Source of the DNA: CAZTLE01 sp964614415
GTDB lineage: Bacteria > Bacteroidota > Bacteroidia > Flavobacteriales > Flavobacteriaceae
Assembly: GCA_964614415.1 (NCBI GenBank)
Contig: CAZTLE010000205.1
Coordinates: 1 to 6,961, forward strand
Reading direction: 5' to 3'
Length of the DNA: 6,961 nt
Made by a program: the position numbers and the translations under genes
Shown here: positions 1-6,842 of the stretch, piece after piece
Layout: every line of letters begins with the position of its first letter
How positions within the stretch are numbered: position 1 is the stretch's first letter
The notes under the pieces: generated by a model
Told to the model about the DNA's origin: nothing
Databases searched by the model: none
The model's input: the letters and a program-made list of their open reading frames with translations, nothing else

Positions 1-54
1 AACCCCTGTTACCAGGATGAAAACCTGGCGTCCTAACCCCTAGACGAACGGGCC
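1..54 (-). tRNA. tRNA-Glu (anticodon UUC), 3' part cut by the window edge
   Basis: Read on the minus strand from position 54, the sequence begins GGCCCGTTCGTCTAGGGGTT, with a D-arm followed by an anticodon stem CCAGG/CCTGG (24-28 paired with 12-16). The stem encloses the seven-base loop TTTTCAT at 17-23, so the anticodon is TTC at 19-21, which reads Glu codons GAA/GAG. The variable region and the start of the T-arm are present. The rest of the T-arm, the acceptor 3' strand and the end of the gene lie beyond position 1. It follows proS on the same strand, about 77 bp downstream of the proS stop, but has its own promoter-like sequence, so it need not depend on proS readthrough. Confidence 0.95.
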
Positions 55-74
55 ATTAATTTCAATTGCGGATG

Positions 75-104
75 CAAAAATACAACTATTTTTTAATGCA
101 ACAA
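75..104 (-). promoter_or_regulatory. Bacteroidota-type promoter for tRNA-Glu
   Basis: On the minus strand TATTTTTG (75-82) matches the Bacteroidota primary-sigma -7 consensus TAnnTTTG in all six fixed positions. A TTG at 102-104 lies 19 bp upstream, within the usual spacing for the -33 element; a second TTG (99-101) lies 16 bp upstream. Transcription would start near position 70, giving a leader of about 15-20 nt before the mature tRNA 5' end at 54. The consensus is established knowledge; use of this site is inferred. Confidence 0.65.
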
Positions 105-131
105 GCCTATTGAAATATTTTTCCATAATTT

Positions 132-1607
132 TTAGTAGGCCTTAGCAAAGAGCACCTTACGCGCCGAAGGACGCCCGGTAACCATACAACTTCCCGCCTC
201 GTTGTCATCATCCAAAGGAATACAACGGATGGTCGCTTTGGTTTCGTTTTTCACCTTTTCTTCGGTCTCGGCCGTACCGTCCCAGTGCGCCAGTACAAAT
301 CCTCCTTTGCGCTCCAAAACCTCTTTGAATTCGTCATACGAATCCACCGACGTGGTGCTCTCCGTGCGATAATCAACCGCTTTGGTGAACAGGTTTTTCT
401 GTATCTCTTCCATGAGGCCGAGAACATTACCTACCACATCATCTTTGGCAATAATCGCCTTCTCCAGGGTATCCCGCCTGGCCACTTCAAATGTCCCGTT
501 TTCTATATCCTTGGGACCTATTGCAATTCGTACAGGCACTCCTTTTAATTCATATTCATTGAATTTCCAACCTGGCTTGTGCGTATCCCTGTTATCGAAT
601 TTAACGCGCAATCCCTGAGCGCGCAATTGAGACATCAGGTCGTTGGCTGCCTCGCTCACCGCATCAAACTGCTCGTCATTACGGTAGATAGGAACAATAA
701 CAACCTGATCGGGCGCAAGGTTAGGCGGAAGCACCAAACCGTTATCGTCGCTGTGCGTCATAATTAGCGCACCCATAAGCCGCGTAGACACCCCCCAGGA
801 GGTGGCCCAAACGTAGTCCAGAGTACCGTCTTTTGCGGCAAATTTCACGTCGAATGCCTTTGCAAAATTCTGACCCAGAAAGTGCGAGGTTCCCGCCTGT
901 AGCGCCTTTCCGTCTTGCATAAGCGCCTCGATACAATAGGTTTCAAGCGCACCTGCAAAGCGTTCACTTTCCGTTTTGAGGCCTTTAATGACCGGTACAG
1001 CCATAAAGTTCTCCACGAAATCTGCATATACATTCATCATTTGTTCGGCTTCGGCCACTGCTTCGGCCTCGGTAGCATGTGCCGTATGGCCTTCCTGCCA
1101 GAGGAATTCAGCCGTGCGAAGGAATAAACGGGTTCTCATTTCCCAGCGAACCACATTGGCCCATTGGTTAACCAGTATCGGTAAGTCACGGTAGGACTGT
1201 ATCCACTTTCTATAGGTATCCCAGATAATCGTCTCGGACGTAGGGCGTACGATAAGCTCCTCCTCCAACCGGGCATCAGGATCAACTACAATACCACTGC
1301 CGTCTTCGGCATTTTTAAGCCGGTAATGCGTAACAACAGCACATTCCTTGGCAAATCCATCCACATGGCTTGCTTCCTTGCTGAAATAGGATTTAGGAAT
1401 GAAAAGCGGAAAATAGGCATTCTGGTGTCCGGTCTCTTTGAACATCCGGTCCAGTTCGGCCTGCATACGCTCCCAAATGGCAAAGCCGTACGGCTTGATG
1501 ACCATACATCCGCGAACCCCGGAGTTCTCCGCCAGATCGGCTTTGATCACCAGTTCATTGTACCATTTTGAATAATCTTCGCTTCTCGTGGTTAAATTCT
1601 TCCCCAT
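132..1607 (-). CDS. proS: Prolyl-tRNA synthetase, archaeal/eukaryote-type (ProS type 3)
   Basis: This cytoplasmic class II synthetase charges tRNA-Pro with proline using ATP. At 491 aa it has the short form that lacks the large editing insertion of the roughly 570-aa bacterial type. Motif 1 lies around residues 31-75 (GVRGCMVIKPYGF onward). The proline/ATP site includes RPTSE at 121-125. Motif 2 is around RWEMRTRLFLRTAEFLWQEG (154-173), and motif 3 is GVSTRLMGALIMTHSDD (272-288). The anticodon-binding domain follows from about 302, and the protein ends in the typical KAY with a C-terminal Tyr. In the C-terminal zinc-type domain, three of the four expected Cys positions are changed: D443, T448 and T477 replace Cys, and only C474 remains. 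ATG at 1607 is the first in-frame ATG after an in-frame TAG 36 bp upstream. A good SD lies 25 nt upstream but is better placed for an out-of-frame ATG. Confidence 0.97.
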   Translation of the reverse strand: MGKNLTTRSEDYSKWYNELVIKADLAENSGVRGCMVIKPYGFAIWERMQAELDRMFKETGHQNAYFPLFIPKSYFSKEASHVDGFAKECAVVTHYRLKNAEDGSGIVVDPDARLEEELIVRPTSETIIWDTYRKWIQSYRDLPILVNQWANVVRWEMRTRLFLRTAEFLWQEGHTAHATEAEAVAEAEQMMNVYADFVENFMAVPVIKGLKTESERFAGALETYCIEALMQDGKALQAGTSHFLGQNFAKAFDVKFAAKDGTLDYVWATSWGVSTRLMGALIMTHSDDNGLVLPPNLAPDQVVIVPIYRNDEQFDAVSEAANDLMSQLRAQGLRVKFDNRDTHKPGWKFNEYELKGVPVRIAIGPKDIENGTFEVARRDTLEKAIIAKDDVVGNVLGLMEEIQKNLFTKAVDYRTESTTSVDSYDEFKEVLERKGGFVLAHWDGTAETEEKVKNETKATIRCIPLDDDNEAGSCMVTGRPSARKVLFAKAY

Positions 1608-1640
1608 AGCGCACAGTTTGGCATAAAAATTGCTCCTTTT
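1592..1640 (-). promoter_or_regulatory. proS leader: SD plus possible 10-codon upstream ORF
   Basis: On the minus strand AAAAGGAG (1633-1640) lies 8 nt before an ATG at 1622-1624. That ATG opens a 10-codon frame, MPNCALWGRI, ending in TAA at 1592-1594 and overlapping the proS start (1607) in another frame. The same SD is 25 nt from the proS ATG, too far for a standard interaction. The element falls inside the transcript predicted from the promoter at 1662-1689. It may be a translated leader that couples into proS, or chance, since SD use is weak in Bacteroidota. Confidence 0.25.
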
Positions 1641-1661
1641 CTAACGATTATTAGTTCTCGG

Positions 1662-1689
1662 CAAAACTAGTTATTTTTACAATGTCCAA
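1662..1689 (-). promoter_or_regulatory. proS: Bacteroidota-type promoter for proS
   Basis: On the minus strand TAGTTTTG (1662-1669) is a full match to the -7 consensus TAnnTTTG. TTG at 1687-1689 lies 17 bp upstream and suits the -33 element. Initiation a few bases past the -7 box would give a leader of roughly 50 nt before ATG 1607, containing the AAAAGGAG sequence and the short upstream frame. Confidence 0.65.
1672..1679 (+). promoter_or_regulatory. Possible -7 box for the lipoprotein/FadL operon
   Basis: TATTTTTA differs from TAnnTTTG only in the last base and lies 30 bp before ATG 1710. No TTG is found 17-23 bp upstream; the nearest resemblance is TTAG at 1651-1654. It sits two bases from the -7 box of the divergent proS promoter, so the two would overlap. 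It is offered because it is the best plus-strand match in the intergenic region, not because it is strong. Confidence 0.3.
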
Positions 1690-1709
1690 CAATTAAATCG
1701 ACTGTAGTT

Positions 1710-2783
1710 ATGCAAACCATGTACTCCAACTTAAAGAGATACCTCCCGGTTGTTTTGACAGGTGTCTTCGCGCTCTTACTTACCTCCTGCGGTAGTTATT
1801 ACCAGGCAGGGTATGAAGATGGTATTTATGAATCCAGAAATTCTACTACAGCAAACGAAGCATCTAATGAAGAAGGTACGGACAAAGCCAATTACTACAA
1901 GCAATACTTTCAGTCAAAAGCAAACACCTTCAGCAATGTTCCCGAAGAGGGCGCTATTTTTACAGATGTAGAAGCATATTCTACCACCGAAAGCCTTGAT
2001 GAGGAAGGGTATGTTGTTGTCGAAGAGAACCAGGAATACCAAAATACAGGTTATGGCGGTTGGGGAACCAACCCGGAAGGTGTTACCGTTAACATTTACA
2101 ATACACAACCATTTCTATTTAACCGATGGGGATGGGGATGGAATAGTCCTTTCTGGTACGGAGGAGCCTGGGGCCCTTATTGGAACTGGAACAACCCCTA
2201 TTGGGGAGGCATCGGCTGGGGCTGGGGCTGGGGATGGAATGATCCTTTCTTCTTCGGCGGAGGTTTCGGCTGGGGATGGGGAAATCCATTCTTCGGAGGA
2301 GCATTCTGCTACCCATACTATGGCGGATTCGGATATTACAATGCCGTTGCTTATAACAGAGGTCGCCGCAATCTGGATTACGGTATAGGACGTTACGCAT
2401 CAACCCGTGGACGTACTAACAACTCGTACTCGAGATCTGAGATCAATAGACGAATTACCAATAGAGGAAGACCTTCCTCCTATTCAAATACAAGACCGCG
2501 AACAACGCGACCCAGAGGTACTACTGAGGCCGGACGTCCAAATAACAGCCGTCCCAACAGCTACTCACGTCCGTCAAACAGCAGACCAAGCTATTCCAGA
2601 CCATCGAATAGTCGACCCAGTTATTCGAGACCATCGAACAGTCGACCAAGCTATTCGAGACCGTCTAATAGCAGACCGAGTTATTCACGGCCTTCGTCCA
2701 GACCTAGTTACTCAAGACCTTCCGGAGGATCCCGAGGTGGATCGTTCTCAAGAGGAGGCTCAAGACGTGGCGGACGCGGATAG
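1710..2783 (+). CDS. Repeat-rich, Trp/Gly-rich envelope lipoprotein of unknown function
   Basis: I do not recognise a named family. The 357-aa product has a lipoprotein signal peptide: basic KR at 9-10, a hydrophobic run at 12-24 and the lipobox LTSC with lipidated C27. An acidic, polar segment follows (about 36-107). Next comes an aromatic, glycine-rich segment (118-211) with 15 Trp between 118 and 190, many in GW repeats. The basic tail (218-357) is rich in Arg, Ser, Pro and Tyr, with a tandem NSRPSYSRPS repeat (290-338) ending in an SRGGSFSRGG-type stretch. No acidic residues directly follow C27 (GSYYQAG), so the known flavobacterial surface-export signal is not evident and a periplasm-facing anchor is possible. 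ATG 1719 is an alternative start giving the same signal peptide. A FadL-like porin gene follows after 39 bp with no terminator between, so an operon is likely. Confidence 0.85.
   Translation: MQTMYSNLKRYLPVVLTGVFALLLTSCGSYYQAGYEDGIYESRNSTTANEASNEEGTDKANYYKQYFQSKANTFSNVPEEGAIFTDVEAYSTTESLDEEGYVVVEENQEYQNTGYGGWGTNPEGVTVNIYNTQPFLFNRWGWGWNSPFWYGGAWGPYWNWNNPYWGGIGWGWGWGWNDPFFFGGGFGWGWGNPFFGGAFCYPYYGGFGYYNAVAYNRGRRNLDYGIGRYASTRGRTNNSYSRSEINRRITNRGRPSSYSNTRPRTTRPRGTTEAGRPNNSRPNSYSRPSNSRPSYSRPSNSRPSYSRPSNSRPSYSRPSNSRPSYSRPSSRPSYSRPSGGSRGGSFSRGGSRRGGRG
2577..2723 (+). repeat. In-frame 30-bp tandem repeat coding NSRPSYSRPS (about 4.9 copies)
   Basis: Four full 30-bp units (2577-2606, 2607-2636, 2637-2666, 2667-2696) and a fifth missing its Asn codon (2697-2723) lie end to end in the lipoprotein frame. 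A looser ancestor-like copy (NNSRPNSYSRPS) precedes them at 2541-2576. The four full units encode identical decapeptides although Asn, Ser, Arg and Pro codons vary between copies (for example AGA, CGA and CGG for Arg). Confidence 0.92.
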
Positions 2784-2822
2784 ACCAGTTTAGCGAAAAT
2801 ACTTACCCCCTAATTGCTTTAT

Positions 2823-4340
2823 ATGAAAAGGATGTTATTCTTGCTCATAGGTGCCATAGCTATGAGCAGTGGGAACGCACAAACCCTTATTGACGGACTA
2901 CGTTATTCAACAGACGCCCCTACCATAGGAACGGCACGATACAACGCGATGAGTGGCGCATTCGGAGCCCTTGGCGGTGATATGTCGGCATTCGCTCTTA
3001 ACCCGGCGGGAAGCGCGGTCTTTTCAAGTAACAGTGCAACAGGAACCTTTGGTGTTCTTGGGTCAGATAATAATACCGGTTACTTCGGAAGGACAACAAA
3101 CTCCAATGAATCGGATATCAACATCAATCAGGCCGGAGTGGTCTTTGTATTCGACAATCCGGCGGCGGAAACTTCTCCCCTCACCAAAGTAACCGTAGGA
3201 CTCAACTTCAACACTACTCAGAATTTTGACGATGCCTGGTTTGCACGTGGGAACGGAACTACCACCATTGGCCAGTTCTTTATCCAACAAGCCCAGGGAG
3301 TACCTCAGAGCTTATTGGCGCTCCAACCCGGTGAAACCATTGACGACCTCTATGCATTCCTGGGAGAAACGGAAGGTCCTTCCGTTCAGAATGCTTTTCT
3401 GGGATTCCAGGGATTTATTTTTGATCCCGATGAAGACGTTGTAACAAATGATGCATATCTGCTGAATATTGCCCCGGGAACGTTCAATCAGGATTACGCC
3501 TTTCTTACCAATGGATATATGGGCAAATACACGGTGAACGTGGCTGCCGAGTTCATGGAATATCTCTTTGTTGGACTCAATCTGAATTCACATACCATTG
3601 ATTACGATGAGCGTACGCGACTTGTTGAAACAAACTCCAATGCAGGTAGTATCGTTAACTTTGTTGACTTTGATAATTCTCTTTCGGTACTGGGAAGTGG
3701 GTTTTCAGCCCAAATAGGAGCCATTGCCAAGATCGAAGATTACCTGCGAATCGGAATCACTTACGATACCCCTACATGGTTTGATATTTCAGAAGAAACC
3801 ACACAATACCTTGAAACGGATCGAACATTGGACGGACAGGTTCTGACTTCCATTGTTGACCCCCGGGTGATCAATGTGTTTGCCGATTACCGGCTTCGCA
3901 CTCCCGGACGTTTCGGAGCAAGTGCGGCCGTGGTCTTCGGAAAAACAGGACTGCTTAGTTTTGATTACGGATACAGGGATTACTCCCGAATTAAATTTAG
4001 TCGGGACCCTATTTTGGCGCTACAAAACTCGGTGATCGAGAACTTCCTTACGGCGGCCTCCAGCTATCGTGTAGGTGGTGAATACCGAATTAAAAATTTC
4101 AGCCTTCGCGGTGGATATCATTACGAAGAAAGCCCTTATCAGAACGGAACGACCATTGGAGACCTTTCCGGTTATTCCGCGGGAGCAGGATATAGTTTCG
4201 GGCATTTCTCCGTAGATGTCTCCTATTCCCGTAGCGAACGAAGCCGAAATCAACAACTGTATTCCATTGGGCTTACAGACGCTGCAACAATAGACAACAC
4301 TCTGGACAACGTACTGCTGACCGTTGGGTTTAGTATGTAA
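2823..4340 (+). CDS. OmpP1/FadL-family outer-membrane transport protein
   Basis: This 505-aa outer-membrane beta-barrel belongs to the OmpP1/FadL/TodX group, which moves long-chain fatty acids and other hydrophobic compounds across the outer membrane; Bacteroidota members are sometimes labelled hemin receptor. The signal peptide is residues 1-19, with cleavage expected at GNA|Q20. The mature N-terminus carries the family signature, MSGAFGALGGDMSAFALNPA (43-62), including NPAG. Alternating aromatic/polar strands follow to the end, and the last residues (VGFSM) place a Phe near the C-terminus as in barrel assembly signals. The actual substrate cannot be read from sequence. I chose ATG 2823 over the in-frame TTG 2814 because it starts directly at the Lys/Arg-rich signal peptide. 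No SD is seen, as is common in this phylum. It is probably co-transcribed with the upstream lipoprotein and ends at the terminator at 4359. Confidence 0.9.
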   Translation: MKRMLFLLIGAIAMSSGNAQTLIDGLRYSTDAPTIGTARYNAMSGAFGALGGDMSAFALNPAGSAVFSSNSATGTFGVLGSDNNTGYFGRTTNSNESDININQAGVVFVFDNPAAETSPLTKVTVGLNFNTTQNFDDAWFARGNGTTTIGQFFIQQAQGVPQSLLALQPGETIDDLYAFLGETEGPSVQNAFLGFQGFIFDPDEDVVTNDAYLLNIAPGTFNQDYAFLTNGYMGKYTVNVAAEFMEYLFVGLNLNSHTIDYDERTRLVETNSNAGSIVNFVDFDNSLSVLGSGFSAQIGAIAKIEDYLRIGITYDTPTWFDISEETTQYLETDRTLDGQVLTSIVDPRVINVFADYRLRTPGRFGASAAVVFGKTGLLSFDYGYRDYSRIKFSRDPILALQNSVIENFLTAASSYRVGGEYRIKNFSLRGGYHYEESPYQNGTTIGDLSGYSAGAGYSFGHFSVDVSYSRSERSRNQQLYSIGLTDAATIDNTLDNVLLTVGFSM

Positions 4341-4358
4341 AGTCCTGCTTATATATAC

Positions 4359-4403
4359 AGCCTCCCCCCTTCGATAAGATCAAGGACCCGGGGAGGCTTT
4401 TTT
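4359..4403 (+). terminator. Rho-independent terminator of the lipoprotein/FadL operon
   Basis: AGCCTCCCC (4359-4367) pairs with GGGGAGGCT (4390-4398) in a 9-bp GC-rich stem. CCTT (4368-4371) can pair with AAGG (4382-4385) to extend it past a four-base bulge. Six Ts follow at 4398-4403, three bases before the stop codon of the convergent gene. On the minus strand the hairpin lacks a U-tract, so it mainly serves the plus strand. Confidence 0.9.
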
Positions 4404-4405
4404 GA

Positions 4406-6700
4406 TTATCTCTTCAAAGTGAAATGACCTCTGAATTCCTTAAGAACCTGGTCTTCCATATATTCTACCCTAAACCAATAGTCGCTGGAGGGCATCGGAT
4501 TTCCATTGTAGGTACCATCCCATCCGGCACCAAGCGGACTGATCTGTTTTAACAACTTACCGTAGCGATCAAAAATATAGATACGGGCACGGGGATCCAG
4601 CGAGGTTATACCGATGATGTTCCAATCGTCGTGAAAACCGTCTTCATTAGGTGTCACAAAACGAGGATAGTCAATCACCGTGAGCATTACCATGACGCTA
4701 CCACAGCCATTTGCATCCTTGATAGTCACCTTGTGGTTACCGGGAAGCACGTCATTGAACAACCCGCTTTCCTGAAAGAAACCATCATCCAGACTGAAGA
4801 TATAATCTCCCAATCCGGTCGCCGTAGCTTCAATAATATGGGTCTCATCAAAAGCATTTGATATTACTTCCGCACTAAATGTGATCGGCGGTGAGGACTC
4901 CATGACCGTTGTTGTAAGTACCTGGACACATCCGTTAATGCGGTCGGTGATGGTTATCTCATACAGTCCTCCTACCGTGGCAATGGTCAAGGGGTCAGTT
5001 TCATCCAGACCGGGATTGAGATCATCAGCCAGTGTATTACCGTCTACAGTCCAGTTGAAGGTATAGTCTTCCAGGGTTAGGCCCGTATCGATTATTGGCG
5101 GTGAACTTTCGCCTTCAACTTCCTGAATAGGATTTCCGCTCCCGTCGAGGCATAATCGGTACGACGGTTCGACAGACCCTTCGGGAAGAAAATAAACCTG
5201 AAGAATTACTTCCACTATGTCAAAGCAATCCAACTGATTGTTTCCAACACGTGCATACACGACTTGAGGATTGACGTCGTTAACGTAGGCTGAAGGATTC
5301 GTAATTGGATTTATATCAAAGAGAGCATCGTCAAAAAGGTTGTAAAACGAAATATCAAAAAGAGCAGGGTTCTGCCCATTAATGAGCAAGTCTTCCTGAC
5401 TGGTAAGATCGAATGAAGCGATGCCGTCGTTTTCATCCAGGTTGTCGCATTGCGAAAAAACCAGAGGTACGGCAGGATCGGGAAGGGTGACACTTACCGA
5501 GAAATCGTTGTTGTTCTCGTCGCTTTCGTCAATCACACCACTACCGGTCCCCGTATCATCGGCAACCGCCCGAAGTGTAAAGGTATTCGGGATAGCCAAC
5601 GGGATAGGCAGGGAAATAAGGCCATTCTCGGATTCGTTGGGAGACAGGAAATTCATGGTTTGTGACTGGCCCACCAGAACATTGTCCGCATAGAAAGCAA
5701 TGGGTGTATTCGAGGCCATGAGCCCAATGGTTCCAATATTGGAAACCGTGTAATCAACGATTATATTTCTGGAACCGCAACCGGCCACATCATTGATCTC
5801 AATGACAGCATCCAAATCAACTTCACTATTATATACAGCCACAATGTTGTTCACGATCACCAGGTCTCGTCCGGACGTAAGTGCAATGCTTGCACTTTCA
5901 TCCCCAGCCATAACGTAGTCATCGATCTCATATACATCAATATCCATATTGTACAGGTCACTAGCTCCCGTATATGTATTAGTTCCGTTAAAGGCATTGT
6001 CGGCTGGGTTAAGCGGTGGATCACTAAGTACATTGCCATTAATACGTACTTGCTCCGTGATATCCAGGCCTGCATCTCCTTCCCAGGCGAGGAACTGGAG
6101 CCGGGATTCATTCTCATCCGTGATGGACAGGAAGTTCAATGTGATATTGAGATTGTTATTCTCACTTACGGCTTCGAACCCGTCAAAAACAGATACCTGC
6201 CGCTCATTGGTCAGATCGGGGTCATCGAAGATTACCAGCACCGACCATCCGCCGAAATTCAATCCGTTGCTGCAATGCCCTGAGACGTCAATTTCAAAAT
6301 CAGAAAAAGTATAATTGCCATCCGTATTATTGGCAACAATGGACGTGACATCAGCAAACCCTGAAAAGAAAGGCAGTGAGGTCGCACCACCCTGAATAGA
6401 AAAAGTTCGGTCCGGAGTGACGGCATTACCGTTTAGACTTACATCGAAATCCCCGGTTCCCGATCCCGCCCAGTACAAATAGGCAGCGGTGAGGGTTTGA
6501 TCAGGATCCAGCATGAATGTGGCGCTGGAAGAGTTAAGAACAGAACAACTTGTTCCCGGACCGTTTTCTTCAATATTCAGTGTATTCCCGAAGGATGCAA
6601 AGTCAAAAGAGCCGTTGAATTGTTGATAAAGGGAGATAGGGTCCTGTGCGAACAGAGACAATGTGCACAAAAACAGTATTAACCCTATGCTCTTTTTCAT
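4406..6700 (-). CDS. Secreted multidomain protein with T9SS type B sorting domain (gliding-motility-associated C-terminus)
   Basis: The 764-aa precursor has a Sec signal peptide (KK at 2-3, hydrophobic core 5-17, cleavage near FA|Q19). Residues about 70-290 form a beta-rich region with YLYWAG (75-80) and GGWSVLVIFDDP (150-161) followed by VFDGF. This pattern resembles bacterial surface proteins with DUF3344-like or similar adhesin modules (tentative). Residues about 307-406 look like a CARDB domain with an acidic DESDENNND motif (391-399). Residues 418-503 form a Cys-bounded repeat common in flavobacterial surface proteins (CDNLDENDGIASFDLT). Two further PKD/Ig-like units span about 514-600 and 602-676. 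The C-terminus (679-764) is a type B CTD: PRFVTPNEDGFHDDWNI, IYIFDRYGKLL, GWDGTYNG, FRGHFTLKR. It is therefore exported through the T9SS after Sec transport. No enzymatic motif is seen, so an adhesive or structural role is inferred. No SD or clear promoter precedes it. Confidence 0.9.
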   Translation of the reverse strand: MKKSIGLILFLCTLSLFAQDPISLYQQFNGSFDFASFGNTLNIEENGPGTSCSVLNSSSATFMLDPDQTLTAAYLYWAGSGTGDFDVSLNGNAVTPDRTFSIQGGATSLPFFSGFADVTSIVANNTDGNYTFSDFEIDVSGHCSNGLNFGGWSVLVIFDDPDLTNERQVSVFDGFEAVSENNNLNITLNFLSITDENESRLQFLAWEGDAGLDITEQVRINGNVLSDPPLNPADNAFNGTNTYTGASDLYNMDIDVYEIDDYVMAGDESASIALTSGRDLVIVNNIVAVYNSEVDLDAVIEINDVAGCGSRNIIVDYTVSNIGTIGLMASNTPIAFYADNVLVGQSQTMNFLSPNESENGLISLPIPLAIPNTFTLRAVADDTGTGSGVIDESDENNNDFSVSVTLPDPAVPLVFSQCDNLDENDGIASFDLTSQEDLLINGQNPALFDISFYNLFDDALFDINPITNPSAYVNDVNPQVVYARVGNNQLDCFDIVEVILQVYFLPEGSVEPSYRLCLDGSGNPIQEVEGESSPPIIDTGLTLEDYTFNWTVDGNTLADDLNPGLDETDPLTIATVGGLYEITITDRINGCVQVLTTTVMESSPPITFSAEVISNAFDETHIIEATATGLGDYIFSLDDGFFQESGLFNDVLPGNHKVTIKDANGCGSVMVMLTVIDYPRFVTPNEDGFHDDWNIIGITSLDPRARIYIFDRYGKLLKQISPLGAGWDGTYNGNPMPSSDYWFRVEYMEDQVLKEFRGHFTLKR

Positions 6701-6722
6701 AACGAAGAAAACTTGAACCTAA

Positions 6723-6758
6723 GATACTGGGAGGGCCGTGCATAGTATCGGGTCGATA
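6723..6758 (-). other. Two mutually exclusive short hairpins in the leader of the type B gene
   Basis: GATACT (6723-6728) and AGTATC (6744-6749) form a 6-bp inverted repeat. TATCG (6746-6750) and CGATA (6754-6758) form a 5-bp stem with a 3-base loop. They share 6746-6749, so only one can form at a time. They lie 23-58 bp upstream of the start codon at 6700. Stems this short arise by chance, and no function is claimed. Confidence 0.25.
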
Positions 6759-6842
6759 GGTTCGTTCCTTATTGATTAAACAATATACGTAAATTACATT
6801 AACTCCTTTTGTTCCATAATGTCCCAAATTCTCAACTAAACA

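Noticed and set aside
104..131. Terminator for proS before tRNA-Glu
   Set aside because: The region is AT-rich but shows no stable stem followed by a U-tract, so readthrough into the tRNA remains possible.
2577..2723. CRISPR-like appearance of a regular 30-bp repeat
   Set aside because: Units are contiguous with no spacers, lie in frame within a protein-coding gene and vary synonymously.
1996..2793. Two long plus-strand frames (1996-2388 and 2407-2793) within the lipoprotein gene
   Set aside because: They are shadows created by the G-rich and repeat-rich codons. The lipoprotein frame has the signal peptide and the silent-only repeat differences.
2814..2822. TTG start for the FadL-like gene
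   Set aside because: It only adds MLY in front of a standard signal peptide beginning MKRMLFLL at ATG 2823; no SD supports the TTG.
5949..6314. 121-aa plus-strand frame opposite the type B gene
   Set aside because: It is antisense to a confidently identified coding region with intact domains; the translation shows no domain or signal.
6701..6842. Promoter for the T9SS type B gene
   Set aside because: I searched the minus strand for TTG-N17-23-TAnnTTTG; the nearest -7 candidates (such as TAATTTAC) miss two fixed positions or lack a spaced TTG.
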